DNA of 64,000 nt, taken from NCBI GenBank assembly GCA_029559475.1, contig JAKQBN010000061.1:1-64000 (forward strand), in the 5' to 3' direction. The stretch is from a bacterium (GTDB lineage Bacteria; UBA4055). The notes below the pieces were generated by a model that did no database searches, was not told the origin of the DNA, and was given only the letters and a program-made list of their open reading frames with translations. The position numbers and the translations under genes were made by a program. Positions 50,582 to 60,581 of this stretch are shown one piece after another. Position 1 is the stretch's first letter; each line of letters begins with the position of its first letter.

Positions 50582-53146
50582 ATGAAGATCAGGATCGCAA
50601 TGCTAACGCTGTTATTCGCCGCGTCACTGTTCGGAGCTATGCTCAGGAACATACCTTTTTCAGTCACTCAGCCGGACGGAACAAAACTCGACTTGTTCAG
50701 TTCGGGAGATGAATACTTCAACAGGCTCCACGACCAAAACGATTACACGATAATACAGGGAGACGACGGCTGGTACTACTACGGGATAAATTCAGGAGAT
50801 GAAGTAATCCCTTCAAAACACATCCTTGGAAAAATAAACCCTGCTCTTACCGGCATACCTTCAGGCGTAAAGATCTCTGAAAAATTATACAGGCAGAAAG
50901 TTGAAACAAAAAGATCGGTAAAGAACGGTCAGAAAGACGCGCCGACAACGGGGACAATAAACAATCTAGTTATCTTCATTAGATTCTCAGATGAAGGGTC
51001 AACGATATTCAACAGACAGCGCTCATACTACGATGCTTATTTCAACAAATCGGAGGGACCTTCGCTTCAGCACTACTATAAAGAAGTTTCGTATAACAGA
51101 CTTGAAGTAAACACAATTTATTACCCTCACGTAGATGACTTCTCAACTAACCTGTCTTATCAGGACACTCAGCCGAGAGGATATTTCCAGCCATATAATG
51201 CAACGACCAATCCTATCGGCTACCAGAACGACAGTCAGAGCACTACTAGAGAGCATGAACTTCTTGAAAGGGCGGTGAATGCCGTAGCAGCTGAAGTACC
51301 GACATCACTCGACATCGATGCTGACGGTGACGGAAACGTGGATAACGTAATATTTCTTATAAGCGGCGCACCCGGAGAATGGGCATCTTTACTCTGGCCT
51401 CATATGTGGTACCTTTACACAAAAAACGTTACAATAAACAGAAAAAGAGTCTGGAACTACAATTTCGATCTAACAGGAACCACGACATATTTTACTGTCG
51501 GTGTTATAGCCCATGAATTCTTTCACACACTCGGTGCACCGGATCTTTATCATTACTACAATGATACCGCACCTGATGCGGTAGGATCCTGGGATGTTAT
51601 GAACGGCACATCAAATCCGCCTCAGTACATGGGAGCCTGGATGAAATACAAATACGGCCACTGGATAGATACTCTGCATGTCGCGGATTCACCCGGAACA
51701 TATACTTTAAATCCGCTTCATTCAGAAACGCGCAACATTTACAAGATCCCTTCCCCCGCCTCTTTAAACGAATTCTTTATACTCGAATACAGGAAACAGA
51801 CCGGTCTTTATGAGCCGGGACTTCCCGGAACTGCCAGCGGGATTTTGATCTACAGGATTAATTCAAATTACGACGGTAATGCTGACGGTCCGCCGGATGA
51901 AGTTTATTTGTTCAGGCCGAACGGAACGTTAACTGCGTCAGGACAGCTTTCCAGTGCTATCTTCAGCGCGGAAACCGGAAGAACCGATTTTAACTTTTCC
52001 ACAAATCCTTACCCGTTCCTTTCGGACGGTTCCGACGGCGATATCAATATAACCAATATCACTTCGGCTGGCGAGACGATATCGTTCACTATCTCCTTGA
52101 ACGTACTTCCGCCTAAAAACCTTGTGTCTTCTCTCGGTTACGGGAGCGTAGAACTCAACTGGACTGAACCCGATCCTGTTGCGGGAGCATCGGTATCGAA
52201 ATATTACGTTTACAGGGACGGATTACTATTATCGGATGCTGTTACAGAAACTAGATATATTGACAATACCGTAACTGAAAGTTCGACTTATGTTTATTCA
52301 GTATCCGCTTATTATACAGGCGGATCGACAGGCGAATCAATGACCGTTTCTTCAGGATCTGTAACCTACAAAGCTCCTTTCGCAGCGCCCTATTCGACAG
52401 ATTTCGCAGACGCGGCGGACTGGTCTCAGGTATCGGAGAACTGCACTCCGAGATGGGAATCTTCTTCTACATCGAACGCTGGAGGTTCTTCTCCGGAAAT
52501 GATCGCCGTACTTGAAAATTTCAATCCGGCAGTTTCCAGACTACTAACGCCTCCTATCTCGACGACCGGTATAGACACTTTGAGAATATCATTTAAGCAT
52601 TATTATGATGCCTACGAGGCCGGCGTTGATTATAAAGTTCAGATAAGTCAGAATAAATACGACTGGACTGACACTCCCTGGTCTTTTTCAGCTTCGGACG
52701 CAGACGTTGGACCCGAAACGGTCGTTCTTGATATTGTATCTTTCCCCGACCCTGTTTATGTAGCATGGACACTGGACGGCAACCAATGGGCTTACGACGG
52801 CTGGTACATTGACGATGTCAGAGTTTCTGCAAAGAACCCGACATCTGTTAACGATGTCGCTGTTCCAAGTGAAATAAAACTTTACGGGAACTATCCCAAT
52901 CCTTTCAATCCGGAGACAACCATATCGTTCAGCATTCCTGAAAACTCTTACACCGAACTCAAGATCTTTGACATGAAAGGTTCTCTAGTAAGAACTCTTG
53001 TTTCAGGACAGCTCAAAGCCGGGCTTCACAAAATGAAATGGGACGGAAGAGACGATCGCGATAGTCAGCTTTCCAGCGGCGTGTATTACATTTCTCTGAA
53101 CGTGAAGGGCGAAAGGCTGATAAGCAGATCGCTGATGATAAAATAA
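50582..53146 (+). CDS. M6 family metalloprotease with FN3, jelly-roll and sorting domain
   Basis: This 854-residue secreted protease has a signal peptide (MKIRIAMLTLLFAASLFGA), a zinc site AHEFFHTLGAPD (HExxH near residue 310) of the immune-inhibitor-A family M6, an FN3 domain (about 505-590), a MAM/CBM-like domain (PYSTDFADAADWS, about 600-755), and a C-terminal sorting domain NYPNPFNPETTI ending in MIK. It probably acts at the cell surface. It is followed by a C1A protease after 19 bases, so both are likely co-expressed. Confidence 0.9.
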   Translation: MKIRIAMLTLLFAASLFGAMLRNIPFSVTQPDGTKLDLFSSGDEYFNRLHDQNDYTIIQGDDGWYYYGINSGDEVIPSKHILGKINPALTGIPSGVKISEKLYRQKVETKRSVKNGQKDAPTTGTINNLVIFIRFSDEGSTIFNRQRSYYDAYFNKSEGPSLQHYYKEVSYNRLEVNTIYYPHVDDFSTNLSYQDTQPRGYFQPYNATTNPIGYQNDSQSTTREHELLERAVNAVAAEVPTSLDIDADGDGNVDNVIFLISGAPGEWASLLWPHMWYLYTKNVTINRKRVWNYNFDLTGTTTYFTVGVIAHEFFHTLGAPDLYHYYNDTAPDAVGSWDVMNGTSNPPQYMGAWMKYKYGHWIDTLHVADSPGTYTLNPLHSETRNIYKIPSPASLNEFFILEYRKQTGLYEPGLPGTASGILIYRINSNYDGNADGPPDEVYLFRPNGTLTASGQLSSAIFSAETGRTDFNFSTNPYPFLSDGSDGDINITNITSAGETISFTISLNVLPPKNLVSSLGYGSVELNWTEPDPVAGASVSKYYVYRDGLLLSDAVTETRYIDNTVTESSTYVYSVSAYYTGGSTGESMTVSSGSVTYKAPFAAPYSTDFADAADWSQVSENCTPRWESSSTSNAGGSSPEMIAVLENFNPAVSRLLTPPISTTGIDTLRISFKHYYDAYEAGVDYKVQISQNKYDWTDTPWSFSASDADVGPETVVLDIVSFPDPVYVAWTLDGNQWAYDGWYIDDVRVSAKNPTSVNDVAVPSEIKLYGNYPNPFNPETTISFSIPENSYTELKIFDMKGSLVRTLVSGQLKAGLHKMKWDGRDDRDSQLSSGVYYISLNVKGERLISRSLMIK

Positions 53147-53165
53147 ATCTATAACGGAGTAACCT

Positions 53166-55937
53166 ATGATCCGCCTCATATTTGCATTGATCCTGATTTT
53201 ATCACTGACTACGGAATCAGCTGAACTTGTAAATTTGAATCCTGACCCGAAAGGCGAAAAATGGATCGCCGGAGGGTTTAAAGCACCTGACAACTTCGAC
53301 AGGTCTAAGCTTGATTTTATAGCTCCGCACGCAGTTAAGCACAGAGAACTTCCCTTTCGTGTAGACAATTCTCTTCATAAATATTTCAGACCTATATTCA
53401 ATCAGGTCGGCGGAAGCTGTTCGCAGGCGGCGGGAGTCGGATATACCTATACTTATGAAATAGACAGGCTGAGAGACGTTCCTGCCAATTTACCTGAAAA
53501 CCAGTATCCCACGCATTTTACATATAATTTTCTTAACGACGGAAGCGGCGAGAACGGATCGTGGTGGGCTGACGGCTGGGATATTATCAGTTCTTCTGGG
53601 ATAATGAATATCAAGGATTACGGCGGATCGTTCGCGACAGGCGGGAACTCAAGATGGATCTCAGGCATTGCACCGTGGACTAATGGTCAGGTGAACAGGA
53701 TAGCGTCATACACTTCGATCGATGTGGGAACGCCCGAAGGATTGAATGTTCTGAAAGGCTGGCTTTACGATCATAATGAAAATTCCCCGTACGGCGGACT
53801 TGCTGTATTCGCGGCAGGAGCGACCGGATATTCAGAGAAACTTCTTCCCGCAGGAACGTACGAAGCAGGAAAAAAGGTTATAACGAAATGGGGGCCTGAG
53901 GTCAATCACGCCATGACCTACGTAGGATACGACGACAGCGTCAGATTCGATTATAACGGTGACGGCAGATATACGAACGATGTCGATATTAACCGTGACC
54001 ATGTAGTTGACATGCATGACTGGGAAATCGGCGCGGTGATAGTCGCTAACAGCTGGGGTGATTCGTTCGGCGATTCCGGATTTATATATCAGATGTACAA
54101 ACTTCTTGCAGATTCGTATGAAAACGGCGGAATTTTCTATTCTTTTGTCGATGTAGTTACTCCACAGATCGTAGATCAGCCGCGATGGTCGGTCGAAGTA
54201 AAAATGAAACATGAACAGAGGAACACTTACAGGATAAGTTCAGGTGCTTCGCAGAATATATATTCTTCTTCACCATCAAACACTTACACTTACCCCTTTA
54301 TGAAAAATCAGGGCGGAACATTTTATCCTCAGGGTATTAAGACCGAAGCGAACAAATATATTGAGTTCGCGATTGACATAACAGGAATAGTCGGGCATAT
54401 CGATCCTTCAAGGCCGTTCAGATACTATTTCATGCTAGACGAGAACGATGTTTATAATAAATATGACGGAGAAATAATCGATGTCGCGGTAATTGATAAT
54501 CTGACAGGGCGAAGATATTATAACACATCGGGCAGCACTCCTGTAGTAAATCATGGAAAAACTACCATTTCGGTAATTATAGACGAAAATACATTCGTAC
54601 CGGAATGTCTGACAGCATATGCAGGCGACGGCATTGTAAAGCTGAACTGGTCGGCACCTGAATTAAGATCCACAGAATTCGAGAGTTTCAGCGTTTACCG
54701 TGACGGTTCTCTTTTAGAATCGGGTCTGACAGAATGTTCATATATCGATCAGGATGTTACAAACGGAAATTTATATACATACAAAGTAGCCGCTGTATTC
54801 TCGGGAACTTTTACGGGAGAAATAATGTCGTTTCAGGTTCAGGCTATGCCGAATGATCCTTCAGCTCTTCCCTATTTTACCGACTTTGAAGAGGGTGCGG
54901 ACGGATGGACATTTTCAAATCTTCTTACTACAGGCTGGCTCATAGGAGACACTTCATTCGGTTCAGAATACTGTGATTATACAGGAAACGACACACAGTT
55001 CCTTCTTGCCAATCCGGACGGTGCCGGGGACAAAACAGTTGTGATAGATCATGCGGTGTCTCCGTTATTAAATATTAGTTACTACAGCGGTCTGAGCCTC
55101 GAATTCGATTATATTCTTAATAACGAATCAGACGAATTCTACTTCTGCGATATTTCTGTAATGTATAGAACCGGCCTTGATCAGGAATGGGTGCTTCTGG
55201 AACAGCTTTCAGACGCGGACAGCTGGACACACAAAGCAATTAATATCCCTGTCGAAGCCTCGGCCTCGAACTGCACTCAGATATCTTTCTTTATCGATAA
55301 CCATTATCAGTGGTCAATGGGCGGGGGAGGTATAGACAACGTTCAATTGAACGGAACTATGAACACCATTGCTCCGGTGATAACTGAATTCGCTCCGGAA
55401 AATCCTCAGATATCGCTCAGCACATACGAAAGCGTTCAGTTCTCGGTCACAGCAGAAGATCCTGATACAGGATCTTCCGGACTGCAGTATTTGTGGTACG
55501 TCGACGATATATTGGCTCAGTCGGGGAATTCATCGGGGTTCTTATCAGGATTTGAAAAGGCCGGCAGCTATGAAATAAAGGCTGTTGTTACTGACGGCTA
55601 CAGTGAAGATTCCATGACCTGGACCGTAATGCAGACCGGAACTGATGAGAACGTTCCTCTTACCACCGAACTTTATCAGAACTATCCTAATCCGTTCAAT
55701 CCCGATACTGTGATACGATTCGATAATTCAAGAGCTTCATCAGTTAAGCTGGTAATATATAACTGCAGCGGACAGAACGTGAGGACGCTTGTTAAAGGAA
55801 ATCTCGCAGCCGGTAAATATTCTTTTATATGGGACGGAAAGGATTTTAAAGGCGCTTCTCTTTCATCCGGAGTCTATTATTACAGGATAGAAGCTGATTC
55901 TTATATAAAAAGCCATAAAATGATGCTTTTTAAATGA
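53166..55937 (+). CDS. C1A papain-like peptidase with C-terminal sorting domain
   Basis: This 923-residue secreted enzyme has a signal peptide, then a papain-fold domain with Cys in NQVGGSCSQAAG (about residue 84), His in NHAMTYVGYDD (about 247) and Asn in VANSWGDSFG (about 294). An FN3 domain (about 475-555), a jelly-roll domain (TDFEEGADGWTF onward), a PKD-like domain (VQFSVTAEDPDTG) and the sorting domain NYPNPFNPDTVI follow. It overlaps deoC by four bases (ATGA). The activation mechanism is not evident; there is no clear long propeptide. Confidence 0.87.
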   Translation: MIRLIFALILILSLTTESAELVNLNPDPKGEKWIAGGFKAPDNFDRSKLDFIAPHAVKHRELPFRVDNSLHKYFRPIFNQVGGSCSQAAGVGYTYTYEIDRLRDVPANLPENQYPTHFTYNFLNDGSGENGSWWADGWDIISSSGIMNIKDYGGSFATGGNSRWISGIAPWTNGQVNRIASYTSIDVGTPEGLNVLKGWLYDHNENSPYGGLAVFAAGATGYSEKLLPAGTYEAGKKVITKWGPEVNHAMTYVGYDDSVRFDYNGDGRYTNDVDINRDHVVDMHDWEIGAVIVANSWGDSFGDSGFIYQMYKLLADSYENGGIFYSFVDVVTPQIVDQPRWSVEVKMKHEQRNTYRISSGASQNIYSSSPSNTYTYPFMKNQGGTFYPQGIKTEANKYIEFAIDITGIVGHIDPSRPFRYYFMLDENDVYNKYDGEIIDVAVIDNLTGRRYYNTSGSTPVVNHGKTTISVIIDENTFVPECLTAYAGDGIVKLNWSAPELRSTEFESFSVYRDGSLLESGLTECSYIDQDVTNGNLYTYKVAAVFSGTFTGEIMSFQVQAMPNDPSALPYFTDFEEGADGWTFSNLLTTGWLIGDTSFGSEYCDYTGNDTQFLLANPDGAGDKTVVIDHAVSPLLNISYYSGLSLEFDYILNNESDEFYFCDISVMYRTGLDQEWVLLEQLSDADSWTHKAINIPVEASASNCTQISFFIDNHYQWSMGGGGIDNVQLNGTMNTIAPVITEFAPENPQISLSTYESVQFSVTAEDPDTGSSGLQYLWYVDDILAQSGNSSGFLSGFEKAGSYEIKAVVTDGYSEDSMTWTVMQTGTDENVPLTTELYQNYPNPFNPDTVIRFDNSRASSVKLVIYNCSGQNVRTLVKGNLAAGKYSFIWDGKDFKGASLSSGVYYYRIEADSYIKSHKMMLFK

Positions 55938-56578
55938 TAGAACTGAACAGATACATCGAACATACTGTGCTTAAACAAGGAATTACCGAATCCCTCATAA
56001 GGGATAATTTCGAGCTTTGCACCGGATATGGACTTCCTGTCTTCGTTATACCGCCGGCAATGGTAAAATTCGCTTCCTCGTTAAGGTTCGACAAAGCCGT
56101 ATCTATCTGCACGGTCATTGGTTTCCCTCTCGGATATAATACGCACAAAACCAAAATGTACGAGATCTCGGACGCCATCGAGAAAGGCGCGGATCATATC
56201 GACCTTGTGATCAATAACAGCATTATTAAAGACGCCGCCTGGGACAGATTTGATGCCGAAATGGCTGAATACAGGAAAGCCTGCAGCGGTAAAATTCTAA
56301 AAATAATAGTCGAGACATCCATTATCACCAGAAACGAGCTTGACAGGATTGCTCAGACCCTTGTGAACAACGGGATCGATTATATTAAAACATCTACCGG
56401 AATGGTCGGCGACGGTGCGAAACTCGACGACATTAAATTCCTTAAAGAATATTACGGAAATAAGATAAAGATCAAAGCTTCAGGCGGAATTAAAACAAAG
56501 GAACAAGTATTAGAGTTCATCGAAGCCGGAGCTGACAAAATAGGCACATCATCAGCAAAACAGATCCTGGAAAATTAA
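55934..56578 (+). CDS. deoC: Deoxyribose-phosphate aldolase
   Basis: This 214-residue TIM-barrel aldolase splits 2-deoxyribose-5-phosphate. The Schiff-base lysine is in KTSTGMVG (near residue 154), with DLVINNS and KASGGIKTKEQ as family motifs. Translation is coupled to the upstream protease gene by an ATGA overlap, an odd partner that more likely reflects compact packing than function. Confidence 0.93.
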   Translation: MIELNRYIEHTVLKQGITESLIRDNFELCTGYGLPVFVIPPAMVKFASSLRFDKAVSICTVIGFPLGYNTHKTKMYEISDAIEKGADHIDLVINNSIIKDAAWDRFDAEMAEYRKACSGKILKIIVETSIITRNELDRIAQTLVNNGIDYIKTSTGMVGDGAKLDDIKFLKEYYGNKIKIKASGGIKTKEQVLEFIEAGADKIGTSSAKQILEN

Positions 56579-56749
56579 TAATTAGTTCATAGATTTACTT
56601 AAGTCTAACATACATCCATTTTGAAAGATAAGAATTTATGTGATTTATTTATGCATAACAAACAGGTTCAAAATTCAATACAGTTGCGTCTGTAAAAAAA
56701 AATCATTATTATTACTATTGTGTTTAATCTTACAAGAGGAAGGTAGAAT

Positions 56750-58189
56750 ATGAAAATTAAATTTATTACCGTATTAATGATGGTTTTTGCAGCGTTGTTG
56801 TATTCCGTCACCTCGCATGATCTTTACAATACTGCCTGTAATTTTATTACAGTACACAAATTAAACATAAACGCCTCTCAAAATCATCATGAGCTAATAA
56901 ATGGCGAAGTTTGCCTTGCTTACGCATATTCTTGCTACCCTACAGGTTTCGTGGTTGTCTGCGCTGATGATAAACTGCCGCCGGTGATCGCATACAGCGA
57001 CAGGAACGACTTCGATCCTGCCTCTCCGCTCGCATCTCTATTGAAAGCCGACCTCTCGAAACGGCTCGAGAATTATGAGAAAATGGATAGCTCTGAAAAA
57101 GAAAAGATAAGTGAAAAATGGGAGTTTTTATCAAATGATAAATCTACTCCTGAATATGAGCAGTGGCCGCCCGAGGGGACGACTTCGACAGGCGGATGGA
57201 CCGAGACCAGATGGAATCAGGGTGCGCCTTATAATAAATTCTGCCCGATGGATCTTTCCTCCAATTCACGATCATATACAGGCTGTCCTGCTACCGCTAT
57301 GTCCCAGCTTTTAAATTATCATAAACAACTGAACGGAACACGTTTTCAGTACCGAAAAGACAGGTATTATCACAGTTATACCCAGAATTTTTGGATAGAT
57401 GATGCCAGCGAGACTTACGGTTTTCTCGATTTTGATCAAACAAATATTTATCTGGACAGCATAGAATCAAAATGGGCTGAAGGCAGGACCATTAATACTG
57501 ACGATATCGCCGCATTGAACTGGGCCTGCGGTATCGCTACAAAATCGGTTTTTTCAGCATCAGGCTCCGGAACATTCGGCGTTGATCAGGCTTATGACGC
57601 TTATAAAAGATTCGGATTTATGAACTGTGTTCTCATGGGCAGCGTATATTCAGATAAGGATATAAAAACTAAAATGGCCGATAACATAAAGGTCGGATTA
57701 CCTGTGCATCTCGCTACAGTTGACGAAGCATGGTCATCAGGACACAACGTTGTTTGCGACGGATATAATACGGATGATTATTTCAGGCTGAATTTCGGAT
57801 GGGGCGGCAGCGCTGACGGATGGTACAGCCTGCCCGAGGGGTTCCCCTATTCCCTGACCGTATTTGAAGGGATTGTCGCCGATATAAACCTGCCTACTGG
57901 AATTGAAGAATATCCAGCCCTCGCGACCGGCTTTGATCTTTACCAGAACTACCCTAATCCGTTCAACCCGGCGACCGAAATAAAGTTCAGCCTTGCTGTA
58001 GACGCTAAAGTGAACCTCTCCGTTTACAACACCAACGGCCAGCTTGTACACACTCTCCTTGACGGTAAGACGGAAAAAGGTTATCATACAGTCAACTTCG
58101 ATGCCTCAGAACTAAATTCAGGAATGTACCTGTACAGGCTCGATGTTAACGGAAATTTGCAGACAAGAAAAATGATAATGTTGAAATAA
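56750..58189 (+). CDS. C10 family (streptopain-like) cysteine protease with sorting domain
   Basis: This 479-residue secreted protease has a signal peptide, an inhibitor-like prodomain with the family feature FVVVCADDKLPPVIAYSD, catalytic Cys in YTGCPATAMSQLLNYH (about residue 178), and His in SSGHNVVCDGYN (about 331), followed by LNFGWGGSADGWY. It ends with a sorting domain (NYPNPFNPATEI to KMIMLK). It is separated by 170 bases from deoC; that gap has only AT-rich sequence and an AGAGGAAGG ribosome binding site. Confidence 0.88.
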   Translation: MKIKFITVLMMVFAALLYSVTSHDLYNTACNFITVHKLNINASQNHHELINGEVCLAYAYSCYPTGFVVVCADDKLPPVIAYSDRNDFDPASPLASLLKADLSKRLENYEKMDSSEKEKISEKWEFLSNDKSTPEYEQWPPEGTTSTGGWTETRWNQGAPYNKFCPMDLSSNSRSYTGCPATAMSQLLNYHKQLNGTRFQYRKDRYYHSYTQNFWIDDASETYGFLDFDQTNIYLDSIESKWAEGRTINTDDIAALNWACGIATKSVFSASGSGTFGVDQAYDAYKRFGFMNCVLMGSVYSDKDIKTKMADNIKVGLPVHLATVDEAWSSGHNVVCDGYNTDDYFRLNFGWGGSADGWYSLPEGFPYSLTVFEGIVADINLPTGIEEYPALATGFDLYQNYPNPFNPATEIKFSLAVDAKVNLSVYNTNGQLVHTLLDGKTEKGYHTVNFDASELNSGMYLYRLDVNGNLQTRKMIMLK

Positions 58190-58214
58190 TATTTCAGTAT
58201 TTTCTTAAAATTAC

Positions 58215-58243
58215 TTGATTTTAATGCGTTCTGTGCCTATATT
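58215..58243 (+). promoter_or_regulatory. Promoter of the AbrB-Doc toxin-antitoxin pair
   Basis: TTGATT (58215-58220), a 17-base spacer and TATATT (58238-58243) lie 33 bases before the antitoxin ATG. GTATATAC, a short palindrome overlapping the start point, is a candidate antitoxin operator. Confidence 0.7.
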
Positions 58244-58276
58244 GTATATACGTAAAATTTGAAATTAGGAGTAATT

Positions 58277-58504
58277 ATGATAAAAAAATTGGTTAAACAC
58301 GGAAATAGTTCTGCACTAATTATTGACAAACCTATTATCGAGATGCTGCATATTGACGAAAATACGAATCTTGAATTGTCAACAGACGGAGTCAATATAA
58401 TTATTTCCCCGGTTAGCGGAATAAACAGAACGAATTTGCTGAAAAATTCCCTCCAGAAGATAAATGAAAAACATATCAATACACTTAAGAAACTTGCAAA
58501 ATGA
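58277..58504 (+). CDS. AbrB/MazE-type antitoxin
   Basis: This 75-residue protein has an N-terminal SpoVT-AbrB/MazE swapped-hairpin domain (IKKLVKHGNSSALIIDKPIIEMLHIDENTNLEL) and a C-terminal tail that would bind the toxin. The start at 58277 is chosen over 58259 because AGGAG precedes it. It overlaps the Doc-like gene by four bases (ATGA). It probably represses its own promoter. Confidence 0.85.
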   Translation: MIKKLVKHGNSSALIIDKPIIEMLHIDENTNLELSTDGVNIIISPVSGINRTNLLKNSLQKINEKHINTLKKLAK

Positions 58505-58896
58505 CCGATCAAGATATACTTTTTCTGACCCTTGCCGAAATAATAGATATTCATCACAACCAGATAGAATTATACGGCGGGATCGAAGGTATCAGAGATA
58601 TCTCTCTTTTAAGCTCAGCTATTTCTATACCGCAATCAACATTCGACGGATATTTCTTGCACGATGACCTTTTTGAAATGGCTTCAGCTTATATTTATCA
58701 CCTATGTCAGAACCATCCTTTTGTTGACGGCAATAAAAGAGTTGCTCTGGTCGCCGGCCTTATATTTTTGGATTTCAACGGCATAAGATTAGATGATCCT
58801 GATGAAAAACTTTATCCAATGATGATTAAAGTTGCATCTGGAAAAGGCGATAAAGAGTATATTAGTAGCGTTTTAAGAAAGCTGTATAATAGTTAA
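58501..58896 (+). CDS. doc: Doc-like toxin (Fic superfamily)
   Basis: This 131-residue toxin has the death-on-curing motif NHPFVDGNKRVA near residue 77, the Doc form of the Fic HxFxDGN(K/R) active site, plus the N-terminal LTLAEIIDIHHNQIELYGG typical of Doc. Doc phosphorylates elongation factor Tu in P1. It is coupled to an AbrB-type antitoxin, not a Phd-type one, a combination seen in chromosomes of related bacteria. The gene converges on the rRNA methyltransferase with two bases between. Confidence 0.88.
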   Translation: MTDQDILFLTLAEIIDIHHNQIELYGGIEGIRDISLLSSAISIPQSTFDGYFLHDDLFEMASAYIYHLCQNHPFVDGNKRVALVAGLIFLDFNGIRLDDPDEKLYPMMIKVASGKGDKEYISSVLRKLYNS

Positions 58897-58898
58897 CA

Positions 58899-59693
58899 CT
58901 ATCTGCTTCTCTGCCTCAAGGCTTCGTAGAGAATAATTGTGGCTGCCTGATTGACATTTAAAGAATCGGCTACGCCTTTCATGGGAATGCTGACTAAAAT
59001 ATCGGCATTCTTTTTCATGGATTCGGATAATCCGAATGCTTCCGATCCTACAACGATCGCTGTTTTCTTTGTAAAATCAGCATCTAAATAAACCGTTTCG
59101 CCGTAAGGATCGGCTGAAACTATCTGAAATTTCTTCGATTTTAAATACGCTATCGTATCATCGGTCGATGCTTCGATGATCTTCTTTGAGAATATCGTTC
59201 CGGTCGATGCTCTGATGACATTCGGATTTCTGTAATCGGTGATCTTGTCAGCCAGAATTATCGTATCAATCCCAGCCCCGTCCGCCGTTCTGATGAGCGC
59301 GCCTAAGTTGCCGGGTTTCTCGACCGATTCGGCTATTAAAATGAATGAACATTCAGGATCAATGTCCTGTAAGTTCAAAGCCTGAAATTCGGCTTTTATG
59401 ATAATTCCGAAAGGCTGGCTTTTATAAGCTATTTTCTCAAAAACAGCCTTGGTAAGATAAAAGATATTATCCGTTAATTTCGCGATCTCGTTTAAAATAT
59501 CCTTTTCGTACCTTCCGAAAATCTCTTCGCAGATAAAAACATCTCTGAATTTTATCCCTGCGTCGATCGCCCTTACTATCTCTCTTTCGTCCTCGATAAG
59601 AATGTCACAGGCTGAAACTTTACCGTTCTTATCCCTGAATCTGACAAGCTCTTTTATCTTCGGATTCTGAAGGCTACTTATCATTTCTTTCAT
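58899..59693 (-). CDS. TrmH/SpoU-family RNA 2'-O-methyltransferase
   Basis: This 264-residue knot-fold methyltransferase acts on tRNA or rRNA. Motifs include LIAESVEKPGNLGALIRTADGAGID, IVVGSEAFGLSE and ISIPMKGVADSLNVNQAATIILYEALR, the SAM-binding knot. An N-terminal substrate-binding domain (SLQNPKIKELVRFRDK) is present. The start at 59693 overlaps mazG by ATGA; 59720 is an alternative without support. The target nucleotide cannot be told. Confidence 0.9.
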   Translation of the reverse strand: MKEMISSLQNPKIKELVRFRDKNGKVSACDILIEDEREIVRAIDAGIKFRDVFICEEIFGRYEKDILNEIAKLTDNIFYLTKAVFEKIAYKSQPFGIIIKAEFQALNLQDIDPECSFILIAESVEKPGNLGALIRTADGAGIDTIILADKITDYRNPNVIRASTGTIFSKKIIEASTDDTIAYLKSKKFQIVSADPYGETVYLDADFTKKTAIVVGSEAFGLSESMKKNADILVSIPMKGVADSLNVNQAATIILYEALRQRSR

Positions 59694-60460
59694 TTTACAT
59701 GCCTCTTGCTTTCGTTCCATATCGCGTCAAGCTCTTCAAGAGATCTGTCCTGTAATTTTCCGCCTGATCTTTCGACTTTTTCTTCAATATAATTAAATCT
59801 GCCTATGAATTTATTGTTCGCCTTCTGAAGTGCATCCTCCGGATTGACGTTCAGTTTTTTCGCAAGATTGACCATTACGAAAAGAATATCTCCGAGTTCT
59901 TCCTCGATATTCTCCGGATCGTTCTTCTTTATACCCTCTTCAAGCTCTGTGATCTCTTCTTTTACTTTTTCTAAGATGTCAACCGAGTTCTGCCACTCGA
60001 AACCTACCGCTCCCGCCTTCTGCTGAAGCCTTAATGACCTTAAAAGCGCGTTGAACGATCTGGGAACTCCGTCAAGTATCCTTTTCTTGCCTTCCTTTTC
60101 CTTCTTTATTATCTCCCAGTTGTTCTTTACCTGATCGGGAGTTAAAGTTTTCTTTTCACCGAAGATGTGTGGATGACGCAGTTCAAGTTTATCAGAAATG
60201 CTTTTCGCCACATCTTCGATATCGAATTCGCCTTTTTCTGAAGCTATCTGCGACTGAAATATTATCTGAAGAAGAAGATCGCCAAGTTCTTTTTTAAGTT
60301 CGGACTTATCTTTATCCTCAATAGCCTCAATGACTTCATAAGCCTCTTCAAGAATGTATTTTCTTAAACTTTCATGGGTTTGTTCGAGATCCCACGGACA
60401 GCCTTCTTTTTTATCCCTCAGCTTTTTCATAATATTTACAAGTCGCTGCATCTGTTCCAT
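59690..60460 (-). CDS. mazG: Nucleoside triphosphate pyrophosphohydrolase MazG
   Basis: This 256-residue enzyme hydrolyses NTPs to NMPs and pyrophosphate. It has two MazG domains: CPWDLEQTHESLRKYILEEAYEVIEAIE with EELGDLLLQ (E-x2-E-x12-E-x2-D helix pattern), repeated near the C-terminus. The start has GGAG 6 bases away. It leads into the methyltransferase gene through a four-base overlap. Confidence 0.93.
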   Translation of the reverse strand: MEQMQRLVNIMKKLRDKKEGCPWDLEQTHESLRKYILEEAYEVIEAIEDKDKSELKKELGDLLLQIIFQSQIASEKGEFDIEDVAKSISDKLELRHPHIFGEKKTLTPDQVKNNWEIIKKEKEGKKRILDGVPRSFNALLRSLRLQQKAGAVGFEWQNSVDILEKVKEEITELEEGIKKNDPENIEEELGDILFVMVNLAKKLNVNPEDALQKANNKFIGRFNYIEEKVERSGGKLQDRSLEELDAIWNESKRHVK

Positions 60461-60528
60461 ATCAACTCCGTTTAAAAGTTCAAATATACGAAATTGTTAA
60501 ACAATTATCATTCAAATTCGTATAATAT

Positions 60529-60557
60529 TTGACACTAAAGGTAAAAAAGTGTATTTT
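60529..60557 (+). promoter_or_regulatory. Promoter of lolA-ispE-spoVG
   Basis: TTGACA (60529-60534), a 17-base spacer and TATTTT (60552-60557) lie 25 bases before the lolA ATG. The same gap holds the palindrome AATTGTT-A-AACAATT (60491-60505) between the divergent mazG and lolA starts, a possible operator. Confidence 0.65.
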
Positions 60558-60581
60558 ACATTTGAAATAAACGGGGAAACT

